DNA of 13,854 bases from Alistipes sp. CAG:831 (GTDB taxonomy: Bacteria; Bacteroidota; Bacteroidia; Bacteroidales; UBA932). This document shows, piece after piece, positions 7,389 to 13,833 of the stretch. A program made the position numbers and the translations under genes. The stretch is from NCBI GenBank assembly GCA_000432775.1, contig HF990390.1, positions 24,962-38,815 on the forward strand, given 5' to 3'. Under the pieces are notes generated by a model. It was not told the DNA's origin. It worked only from the letters and a program-made list of their open reading frames with translations, and ran no database searches. The stretch's first letter is position 1; each line of letters begins with the position of its first letter.

Positions 7389-7946
7389 ATGACTACTGCC
7401 AAAGAAAAAATGCTGAGCGGCGAATGGTACGACGCCGTGGGCAACCCCGAACTGACGGCGGAGCTGATGGCCTGCCGCGACAAGATCTATGAGCTCAACC
7501 GGCTGCATCCCAGGGATACAGCCACCCGCGACATCCTGCTCCGCTCGCTCATCGGCCACATGGGCCGCAATGTCGTCATCCTCTCCCCCTTCTTCTGCGA
7601 CTACGGCACCCAGATATCCATAGGTGACGATACCTATATCAATTTCAACCTGACCGTACTCGACGAGGCCCCCGTCACCATCGGCTCCCACGTCTTCATC
7701 GGTCCGGGCTGCAGCCTGCTCACCGCCGTCCACCCTCTCGACGCGCAGGAGCGCAACAAGGGCATCGAGAAGGCCCTCCCCATCACCATCGGGGACAATG
7801 TCTGGCTCGGCGGCAATGTCACCGTCCTCCCCGGCGTCTCCATCGGCGAAGGCTCGGTCATCGGAGCCGGCAGCGTCGTCACCCGCGATGTCCCTCCTCA
7901 CGCCGTTGCCGCCGGCAATCCCGCGCGTATCCTCCGCTGGCTGTAA
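7389..7946 (+). CDS. maa: Maltose O-acetyltransferase family (hexapeptide-repeat) acetyltransferase
   Basis: Transfers acetyl from acetyl-CoA to a sugar or similar hydroxyl acceptor; the true acceptor is unknown. The chosen start, ATG 7389, gives 185 residues. It begins with the typical Mac domain (TTAKEKMLSGEWYDA, then LHPRDT at 39-44) and is followed by left-handed beta-helix hexapeptide repeats (ISIGDDTYINFN, VTIGSHVFIGPG, ITIGDNVWLGGNVTVLPGV, SIGEGSVIGAGSVV). The catalytic His is His115 in LLTAVHPLD. The C-terminus, AAGNPARILR, is the usual family ending. The frame stays open further upstream to 7263, but that extension runs antisense through the fumarase start and has no family match, so it is rejected. 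The stop lies 6 bases from the stop of the convergent permease gene. Galactoside- or nodulation-type acetyltransferases of the same fold are possible alternatives. Confidence 0.93.
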   Translation: MTTAKEKMLSGEWYDAVGNPELTAELMACRDKIYELNRLHPRDTATRDILLRSLIGHMGRNVVILSPFFCDYGTQISIGDDTYINFNLTVLDEAPVTIGSHVFIGPGCSLLTAVHPLDAQERNKGIEKALPITIGDNVWLGGNVTVLPGVSIGEGSVIGAGSVVTRDVPPHAVAAGNPARILRWL

Positions 7947-7952
7947 AATACA

Positions 7953-10328
7953 TCAGTCCTCCTTGCGCAGCGCAATGACCGGAGGAGTATTGATGGCCAC
8001 GATACTCTGGTAGAGGATGGTGAGGAAGGCGATGCCGCAGGAGAGCACTCCGGAGGCGAGGATAAGGACCCACTGGAGCCAGGCACCCGCGCTGTATGAG
8101 AACTGGCTGAGCCATGCGTCGGTGAGCAGCCAGCTGACGGGAACGGAGACGACGAAGGCAATCAGCGAGAGCAGCAGGTAGGACGAGGCGATCTGCCGCA
8201 GGATGAGGCCCTTGTCGGCGCCGAAGACCTTCTCCACGGCGATGTTGCGGTTGCGGGCCCGGATGTAGTAGGTGCTCATGGCGAACAGGCCGAGGGACGA
8301 GACGAATATCGCTATCACAGTGAAGATGATGATGATCTTCTGCAGCTGCGTGTACTTGGAGAAGGTATCGGCTATCTGGTCCTCGATAAAGGAGGCGTCG
8401 AAAGCCCCGTCGGGATGGAGGCGGCTGTAGACCCCGGCTATGCGGTCGAAGGCCGCGGCATGGTCTCCGGTAATCTTGATCAGGATGTTCCAGGGAGTAC
8501 GGTTCCCCGGATACACATCGTACCTGTAGATCAGAGCCGCCGACTGGTCGTAGAGCAGAGGCCGGATCTTGAAGTCGTAGTAGACTCCCGCTATCGGGTC
8601 CGTATAGTAGCCGACTTTTTCGTTTCCGAAGGTACATTCCGTAGCAGTCTCGGGCAGACCGGCCTCCTTGAAGGCGTATTCGTTCCAGTACCATGCCGAC
8701 TTGTCCGCTAAGTGATTGTCCGACTTCAGCCTCAGACCCAGAATGTCGAAATACTCCGCATCGCCGCGTATCAGCTGAAAACCGAGCAGACCGCCTTGAT
8801 AGTAACGGGTAGAGTTATTGGTGCCGTACAGCGGAGTACCCTCTCCGAAACCCACGGCCTCCACGAAGGGCAGGGCCTCCACGGCATCCCGGAACTCCCT
8901 TATCTGCGCCCCTGAAGTAAAGACCTCGCTGGACACATCGAGGATGTCCTCGGTATTGTACCCCAGCGGAGCGTGGATCATCGCCCTTATCTGGAAAAAC
9001 ATCATCAGGGACACGGCTATCATTGCCACCGCCACCACCTGCTGGATGACTATCAGCGCCTTGCCGAACCACGAGCGGATCTGCAGGTTGAACGAGCCGC
9101 GCACGATGTCGATAGGCTTTGCCCTGGAAATCGTCAGCGCGGGGATGATGCCCGAGAGGAAGCCTATGAGAGCTATTCCTATGACAATCAGCAGTGCGAT
9201 GGGCAGGGTAATCTCCGCCAGCACGGAAAAATCATATCCTAACAGCCGCGAGGCGTAGGGCGCCAGGGCCTCGGCTATCAGCACCGCAAGCACCGTCGAT
9301 ACGGCTGCAAATACAGTGGCCTCCGCTATCATCCTCCATATCACCCCTGCCCTGCTCTCTCCGAGCAGCCGGCGGGTGGCCATCTCCTTGGCGCGGCGTC
9401 CCGACTGGGCCACGGTCAGGTTGATATAGTTGAGCACGGCGAACAGCATCAGGATGATGCAGGCGGCCAGCAGAATCCTTACCAGCTGACTGTCGCCATG
9501 ATTGATATTGCCCGTAAAGGACTGGGACTCATCGAAGAAATATACGTCCCTGAGGGGAATGAAGAAGACCTTGTCCACCATATTCTCCGAGTAAGCCCAC
9601 CACACTTCTCCTAAGTAGTCCCTGATCTCCGGTATCTTAGCCTGTATATCGGAGTTCGGCCAGGTCATGATGAAGGTGTCGAACATACCCGTGTTGCTCA
9701 TCTCCTCGTCGTTGGCACTGTTGAGTTCCGTCATGAAATCGGCCCGGCACATCACGTCGCAGTACTTGATGACCGAATGGTCGATATCCTCCATCACCGC
9801 CGCTATCGTAAACGTGTATCCCTCATCCTCGCCCAGGACATTGTAGGTCAACGTCTGACCGACCGGGTCCCTGCCGGGAAAATGCGCGTCGGCAAAGCTC
9901 CGGCTGATGACCGCGCTTCGGTCCGATGCCTTCCACGCCTCGACGGAGCCGCTGAGCAGAGGGAATGAGAACATATCGAAGAAGGAACTGTCGGCGTATG
10001 AGGTCTGAGCCGTCACAGCCGTGGTGCTGCCCGCGACAGTCAGTTCTCCGAGGCCGGACATACCGGAGGCCGAGAGATAGGAGGTAGCCTTCTCCACCTC
10101 AGGAAAATGGTCCAGCATGTGCTTCTGGAAATAGTACGCGCTGCCGATAAAATTCTCATTGGCATAGAGATAGATGCGGTCCGCATTCTCCTGGAAGGAG
10201 TCGGTGGTCAGCTGCCGGCTCACGAACACCGCCAATAGCAGCACGAAGGCCAGTGACACGGTCAGACCGAAGAGATTGATAAACGCATAGAGTCCGTTTT
10301 TCCGGATAAAGTTAAGGAACGATTTCAT
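7953..10328 (-). CDS. MacB/FtsX-type ABC transporter permease (duplicated, eight membrane helices)
   Basis: A 791-residue inner-membrane protein built as two FtsX-like halves, the usual size for this Bacteroidetes family. Half 1 has helix 13-35, a periplasmic MacB-like domain about 40-280, and helices near 284-305, 335-355 and 376-397. Half 2 has helix 424-447, a second periplasmic domain about 450-660, and helices near 664-685, 715-733 and 753-773. Each half has a coupling segment after its second helix (SGRRAKEMATRRLLGESRAG, 309-328; RARNRNIAVEKVFGADKG, 690-707). MacB-type proteins work mechanically across the envelope, exporting peptides, lipoproteins or drugs, with an ATPase and often a periplasmic adaptor. 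Neither partner is encoded here, so the substrate is unknown. The gene starts 261 bases from, and divergent to, a BlaI/M56 operon, which suggests shared regulation. Confidence 0.93.
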   Translation of the reverse strand: MKSFLNFIRKNGLYAFINLFGLTVSLAFVLLLAVFVSRQLTTDSFQENADRIYLYANENFIGSAYYFQKHMLDHFPEVEKATSYLSASGMSGLGELTVAGSTTAVTAQTSYADSSFFDMFSFPLLSGSVEAWKASDRSAVISRSFADAHFPGRDPVGQTLTYNVLGEDEGYTFTIAAVMEDIDHSVIKYCDVMCRADFMTELNSANDEEMSNTGMFDTFIMTWPNSDIQAKIPEIRDYLGEVWWAYSENMVDKVFFIPLRDVYFFDESQSFTGNINHGDSQLVRILLAACIILMLFAVLNYINLTVAQSGRRAKEMATRRLLGESRAGVIWRMIAEATVFAAVSTVLAVLIAEALAPYASRLLGYDFSVLAEITLPIALLIVIGIALIGFLSGIIPALTISRAKPIDIVRGSFNLQIRSWFGKALIVIQQVVAVAMIAVSLMMFFQIRAMIHAPLGYNTEDILDVSSEVFTSGAQIREFRDAVEALPFVEAVGFGEGTPLYGTNNSTRYYQGGLLGFQLIRGDAEYFDILGLRLKSDNHLADKSAWYWNEYAFKEAGLPETATECTFGNEKVGYYTDPIAGVYYDFKIRPLLYDQSAALIYRYDVYPGNRTPWNILIKITGDHAAAFDRIAGVYSRLHPDGAFDASFIEDQIADTFSKYTQLQKIIIIFTVIAIFVSSLGLFAMSTYYIRARNRNIAVEKVFGADKGLILRQIASSYLLLSLIAFVVSVPVSWLLTDAWLSQFSYSAGAWLQWVLILASGVLSCGIAFLTILYQSIVAINTPPVIALRKED

Positions 10329-10438
10329 TTTGTATGATGTCTTTTGTTTTTTCTGCCGTCATGACTTTCCAAAATCATGCCATTAATTTTAATTTATTAT
10401 AAATCAATTATTTATGCAAGCATATCCACTTTGCTCGT

Positions 10439-10512
10439 TGTATGATTTTTATACACATGGTGTATGATTTTTTGAATTTGTCAAAAATTCATACAATCTT
10501 TCTCGCCATACA
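10439..10512. promoter_or_regulatory. Cluster of TGTATG boxes, possible BlaI-type operator region
   Basis: TGTATG occurs at 10439-10444 and 10461-10466, and inverted (CATACA) at 10490-10495 and 10507-10512. A further copy at 10331-10336 lies just before the permease start. The first two sit in a longer direct repeat, TGTATGATTTTT, 22 bases apart, about two helical turns. ATACAC/GTGTAT (10451-10465) forms a small palindrome. BlaI/MecI/CopY repressors typically bind TACA/TGTA dyads, so the adjacent repressor is the natural candidate; this is inference. Confidence 0.4.
10461..10495. repeat. 15-base inverted repeat in the divergent control region
   Basis: TGTATGATTTTTTGA (10461-10475) and TCAAAAATTCATACA (10481-10495) pair at 14 of 15 positions across a 5-base spacer. 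As DNA it could be a long operator; as RNA it would be a hairpin. It lies upstream of the BlaI promoter and 133 bases before the permease start. Confidence 0.65.
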
Positions 10513-10517
10513 TGATT

Positions 10518-10533
10518 AACTAAAATTTTAGTT
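10518..10533. promoter_or_regulatory. Perfect 16-base palindrome, candidate operator
   Basis: AACTAAAATTTTAGTT reads identically on both strands. A second half-site, ATTTAGTT, follows at 10546-10553, just before the -7 element. The palindrome overlaps the predicted -33 region of the blaI-like promoter, so a bound protein would block polymerase. It lacks the TACA/TGTA core of classical BlaI sites, so the binding factor is uncertain. Confidence 0.5.
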
Positions 10534-10562
10534 GCATATTTAAAAATTTAGTTATAGCTTTG
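10531..10562 (+). promoter_or_regulatory. Promoter of the BlaI/M56 operon
   Basis: GTTG (10531-10534) is followed 20 bases later by TAGCTTTG (10555-10562), an exact TAnnTTTG element. Transcription would begin near 10570, about 20 bases before the ATG at 10590. This also rules out the upstream TTG at 10560, which lies inside the -7 element. Confidence 0.55.
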
Positions 10563-10589
10563 CTGTCAGAATCAGAAAATACAGTGAAT

Positions 10590-10973
10590 ATGGCAAAAAT
10601 CATCAAGGAAGGAAGACAGGAACTCACACGCGCCGAGCTTGAAATCATGCAGGTAATCTGGAAGAAAGGAAAGGTACTGATACACGACATCCTGCAGGAA
10701 ATGCCCGAGCCCAGACCCGCGTACAATACAGTATCGACCATCGTGCGGATACTGGAAAGCAAGGGATTTGTCTCGCACAAGGCCTACGGCCGGACCTACG
10801 AATATTTCCCCACAGTAGCAAAGGAAGAATACACCGGCTCGTACATGCGTACGGTCCTGGACAATTTCTTTGACGGCTCGGTAAGCCGGATGGTCAACTT
10901 CTTCTCCTCACGGAAATCCATATCGGTGGAGGAGACCGACGAGATATTGAGGATCCTCAAATCCGGTAAATAA
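10590..10973 (+). CDS. BlaI/MecI/CopY-family transcriptional repressor
   Basis: A 127-residue winged-helix DNA-binding protein, normal for the family. In known systems a dimer represses its own operon and is inactivated when cleaved after signalling by the M56 partner. Residues 11-70 form the winged helix (LTRAELEIMQVIW, 12-24; PAYNTVSTIVRILESKGFV, 43-61), with the recognition helix in the TVSTIVRILESKG stretch. The C-terminal dimerisation part includes Asn103-Phe104 in RMVNFFSS, close to the Asn101-Phe102 bond cut in staphylococcal MecI/BlaI, so a cleavable site is plausible. ATG 10590 is preferred over the in-frame TTG at 10560 because the latter lies in the promoter. The M56 gene follows 38 bases later on the same strand, forming an operon. 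Confidence 0.93.
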   Translation: MAKIIKEGRQELTRAELEIMQVIWKKGKVLIHDILQEMPEPRPAYNTVSTIVRILESKGFVSHKAYGRTYEYFPTVAKEEYTGSYMRTVLDNFFDGSVSRMVNFFSSRKSISVEETDEILRILKSGK

Positions 10974-11011
10974 CCTCCTGCGAAAGCCCGGGGCAAACAA
11001 CGGCAAACGAT

Positions 11012-12682
11012 ATGAACATAGTCGGATACATAATAGAAGTGCTGATATCCAGCGGTCTCTTCCTGGCGCTGTACAGGTGGCTGCTGGCAGGAAAGGTCCG
11101 CTTCAGGATATGCAGGGCCTACATAGTCGGGGCAATGCTGCTTGCGGCGGTCATCCCTTTGCTCGACGTACCGATGTACTCCCCGCCCCCGGTTCCCGCA
11201 GCTGTGGAAAGGGCATTGGTCCTGGTGCCGGAGGCAATGCCGGAAAGCGGAATTGTCCCCGGGGAAGGAGCTGCCGACGAAATTCCCGCAGCCCCGGCCG
11301 CCACAGAAGCCATTGTCCTGAAAATCCTTGCTGCCGCCTATATTCTCATCTCCGCATCCTCCATTGCTCTAATTGTCTTCAATACCATAAAGATACGCCG
11401 TTTGCGCCGGGAAGCCCACCTCACCCGCATCGAGGACTGGACCCTTGCCGAGAGCGAGAAAATCCAGACCCCATTCTCATTCCTGCGGACGGTATACATG
11501 GGCTTCAACTACAGTTCCTCCGAGCGCCGGATGATTCTCTCACACGAGGCCAGCCACGTCCGGCACCGGCATTCATACGAGAGGCTAGCCCTATCCGTCC
11601 TGCGCAGTATCCTGTGGTTCAACCCTTTCCTGTGGATAGCCGAAAAAGACCTGAGGGAAGTGCAGGAATGGGAGGCCGACCGCGACGTCCTTAAAGAAGG
11701 AAATGACCTGACTCTATATAGAACAGCCATCTTCAAGCAGCTCTTCGGATATAATCCGGAAATATCCAGCGGGCTGAATCATTCACTCACCAAAAAACGA
11801 TTTATTATGATGACAAAGACACGACCCGGCCGCTACGCCACACTCAGGCTGGCCGCCGCCCTCCCGCTTATCACCGCCACCTTCCTCGCATTCGGCTGCG
11901 GAATCAGGGAACAGACACAGCAGACCGCCGCCCCCGCTACGGCGGCTGAGACCGGCATCAGTTCTCATAACGCCGCCCCAGCCTCACAGGACAGCGTACT
12001 GACCATCACCATCTCGGGAACAGGAGACACGCACAGACTGACAGTCGACGGCCAGGAATGCAGGATCGGAGACCTCGACAAAGTCATTGAAGACAAACTG
12101 GCCTCCGGAAAAATAACCGTCGCGGCAATTGAAATCATCGGCGACACCGAGATAGGCATACTGACCGATGTGAAACAAAGCCTCAGACTGGCCGGACTCC
12201 TGAAAGTCTTCTATATCTCCATCGGAGATCTGGAAGGCGCTACAACAAAAACAGAAGTGGAACGCAGACTGCCCCCTGCCATCAGCGAGGTCGAGGGACT
12301 TACAACGGCCATTCCCATCACCCCCGCCAACAGGGAGTACTTCCACGAAATCAAGGTAAACAGCAATGACTTGATAATGATGGACGGATATCAGCTGGCT
12401 CTGGAGGAACTTCCGGAGAAAGCCGCCGGAATAATCGCGGAACAGGGTATCCGCACAGATGAGAACTCATTCCTGTGCATATTCAGCATCGGATGCGACA
12501 CAGCCTCTTCCTCGGAACTCTACGTCCAGATTCAAAACGCACTGGACAAGGCCTACAGCACCGTCAGGGACGACTACTCCCGGAAGAAATTCAGCAAACC
12601 GCTCAACACCCTCAGTCCCGAAGAACTGGACGAAGTCCTCTCCGCCATACCCAAGAGAATATCCGAACCAGAGCAGATGTAA
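11012..12682 (+). CDS. BlaR1-type M56 membrane metalloprotease with tandem ExbD/TolR-like C-terminal domains
   Basis: A 556-residue membrane protein, the likely sensor partner of the BlaI-type repressor. Membrane helices lie near 3-25, 35-52, 101-124 and 277-295. The zinc protease site is HEASH at 178-182, with Glu221 (EWEAD) as probable third ligand, on the cytoplasmic side in BlaR1 topology. After the last helix comes an Ala/Thr/Gln linker (300-325). The rest, expected in the periplasm, shows no penicillin-binding motif. Residues about 327-402 (LTVDGQECRIGDL, AIEIIGDTEIGILTDVKQSL, RLAGLLKVFYI) follow the ExbD/TolR pattern. Residues about 444-556 (EIKVNSNDLIMMDG, LYVQIQNALDKAYSTVRDDY, AIPKRISEPE) resemble the Bacteroidetes ExbD C-terminus as I remember it. 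The M56 call is firm; the ExbD-like assignment is inference. The ligand is unknown. Confidence 0.88.
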   Translation: MNIVGYIIEVLISSGLFLALYRWLLAGKVRFRICRAYIVGAMLLAAVIPLLDVPMYSPPPVPAAVERALVLVPEAMPESGIVPGEGAADEIPAAPAATEAIVLKILAAAYILISASSIALIVFNTIKIRRLRREAHLTRIEDWTLAESEKIQTPFSFLRTVYMGFNYSSSERRMILSHEASHVRHRHSYERLALSVLRSILWFNPFLWIAEKDLREVQEWEADRDVLKEGNDLTLYRTAIFKQLFGYNPEISSGLNHSLTKKRFIMMTKTRPGRYATLRLAAALPLITATFLAFGCGIREQTQQTAAPATAAETGISSHNAAPASQDSVLTITISGTGDTHRLTVDGQECRIGDLDKVIEDKLASGKITVAAIEIIGDTEIGILTDVKQSLRLAGLLKVFYISIGDLEGATTKTEVERRLPPAISEVEGLTTAIPITPANREYFHEIKVNSNDLIMMDGYQLALEELPEKAAGIIAEQGIRTDENSFLCIFSIGCDTASSSELYVQIQNALDKAYSTVRDDYSRKKFSKPLNTLSPEELDEVLSAIPKRISEPEQM

Positions 12683-12797
12683 ACAGACTCCCGTCCTGTC
12701 TTCCACACCTCAACATGGTATTCCCCAAGCCAAGTGAGGCTGTACAAACCTGAAACGATTGCGGGCACCCCATTCCGTAACCGCCCCCTCAGATAAT

Positions 12798-12828
12798 TTT
12801 GCTGGTTTGGAAATAATTCCTATCTTTG
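12798..12828 (+). promoter_or_regulatory. Promoter of tRNA-Ser
   Basis: TTTG (12798-12801), exactly 19 bases, then TATCTTTG (12821-12828): the ideal Bacteroidetes promoter, ending 24 bases before the tRNA 5' end. It is the best promoter match in the window. Confidence 0.75.
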
Positions 12829-12852
12829 CCGCCCGATTCAGAAATGAGAAAT

Positions 12853-12937
12853 GGAGGTGTGGCCGAGTGGTCGATGGCGGCAGTCTTGAAAACTGTTGAA
12901 CGGCAACGTTCCGGGGGTTCGAATCCCTCCGCCTCCG
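12853..12937 (+). tRNA. tRNA-Ser(UGA)
   Basis: The acceptor stem pairs GGAGGTG (12853-12859) with CGCCTCC (12930-12936), with one G-U pair, and the discriminator is G12937, as usual for serine. The anticodon stem is 12880-12884/12892-12896 with loop CTTGAAA, giving anticodon TGA at 12887-12889, which reads UCN codons, chiefly UCA. The long variable arm expected of tRNA-Ser is present (GAACG, GCAA loop, CGTTC). The T loop is TTCGAAT. CCA is not encoded. A strong promoter and terminator flank it, so it is a single-gene unit. Confidence 0.97.
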
Positions 12938-12941
12938 CACG

Positions 12942-12985
12942 ATAGGGTGTAAATCAAGGTTACATGATTTGCACCCTATTTTTTT
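12942..12985 (+). terminator. Intrinsic terminator of tRNA-Ser
   Basis: ATAGGGTGTAAATCA (12942-12956) pairs with TGATTTGCACCCTAT (12965-12979) over 15 base pairs with one G-U and an 8-base loop, then a run of seven T (12979-12985). It begins 5 bases after the tRNA 3' end. Confidence 0.93.
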
Positions 12986-13086
12986 GGTGAAACAACTGCA
13001 TGCTGTGCAGCACCTTCTCGACGGACGATAACGGACGACACTCAGATTGACCGCAACGGCACAGAATCCCGTCGCCCATATTATAC

Positions 13087-13833
13087 TCACAACAACAGCT
13101 TGAGCAATTCTTCGTGGACTTGTCCGTTCGTTCCGCACACCTGACTTCCCTGAGCCGGGTCGAGTGCATTCCCTTTCCAGTCAGTAACTTTTCCTCCGGC
13201 CTCCTGTACCAGAAGCATCCCCGCCGCATAATCCCACGGATTCAGATATACCTCGAAATATCCGCCTTGTCTGCCGCATGCCGTATATGCCAATTCCAGA
13301 GCAGCAGAGCCGAGTCTTCTGATATACTGTGAATTCTCATAGACTTTGAGAAACCTGGCGAAGTTCTCTTCCGCCAGCTCTCTTTTGGCCGTACCGACAC
13401 CTATTATGGTTTCCGGGAGCTTTTGGGCGGAAGAGACATGTATGGGCTTGCCGTTCAGGAAACTGCCTTCACCTTTGACTGCCGAGAAAAGTTCGTCATG
13501 AAACGGATCATAGACAATACCCCAAACAATCTCTTTTCCGCGGCACAGAGCCAACGACACCACACTATGCTGATAGTCGTGCATGAGGTTGGTCGTGCCG
13601 TCAACGGGATCAAGAATCCAGTAGCAGTCTGCATTCATCCGCTGCAAGCCGGTTTCCTCCCCGAGAAACTGGATGTCCGGTGCGAGCATCCTGATAGGCG
13701 GCAAGGTATATTTTACCCACTGGGCTCCGTCAAAGGCACATGCCAGCCACCTGCAGATTTCCTCTCCGGCAGCCATCGACGCTGAAATCGCCGAAGCCCG
13801 CAAGTCCCTGGAGTCTGGCGCCGAACTGTTCAT
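13087..13833 (-). CDS. Inositol-monophosphatase-family (SuhB-like) phosphatase, N-terminal part replaced
   Basis: The family removes phosphate from myo-inositol phosphates and related sugar phosphates using Mg2+. The frame encodes 248 residues, with stop TGA directly upstream of ATG 13833. From about residue 50 it is a normal family member: GEET (58-61) and DPVDGTTN (75-82) bind metal, EGSFLNGKPIHVS (122-134) follows, and NPWDYAAG (198-205) holds the last metal-binding Asp. The first 48 residues do not match: the K-x(n)-D-x-V-T-x-x-D segment that supplies further metal contacts is absent in all three minus frames, and the stretch is about 15 residues short. The plus strand there carries a better reading frame. 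The gene is thus probably truncated and fused to unrelated DNA near 13690, and may be inactive. The remaining part recalls Firmicutes versions, a tentative impression. Confidence 0.82.
   Translation of the reverse strand: MNSSAPDSRDLRASAISASMAAGEEICRWLACAFDGAQWVKYTLPPIRMLAPDIQFLGEETGLQRMNADCYWILDPVDGTTNLMHDYQHSVVSLALCRGKEIVWGIVYDPFHDELFSAVKGEGSFLNGKPIHVSSAQKLPETIIGVGTAKRELAEENFARFLKVYENSQYIRRLGSAALELAYTACGRQGGYFEVYLNPWDYAAGMLLVQEAGGKVTDWKGNALDPAQGSQVCGTNGQVHEELLKLLL

Noticed and set aside
5585..7492. A 635-codon open frame on the plus strand across the fumarase gene
   Set aside because: It is antisense to a complete, well-conserved fumarase. The translation is low-complexity (rich in Leu, Gly, Val, Glu) with no family motif, as expected from codon bias of the real gene.
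10560..10589. TTG start adding 10 residues to the BlaI-type protein
   Set aside because: The TTG lies within the predicted -7 promoter element, so it would not be in the mRNA. The ATG at 10590 gives the normal family N-terminus.
11012..12682. Reading the M56 protein as a beta-lactam sensor BlaR1
   Set aside because: The C-terminal half has no S-x-x-K, S-x-N or K-T-G penicillin-binding motifs, and there is no beta-lactamase or PBP gene nearby.
12986..13086. Small palindrome CTGCA...TGCAG and repeated ACGGACGA near 13000-13035
   Set aside because: Short and imperfect, with no linked T-run or promoter. Consistent with chance in a 101-base gap.
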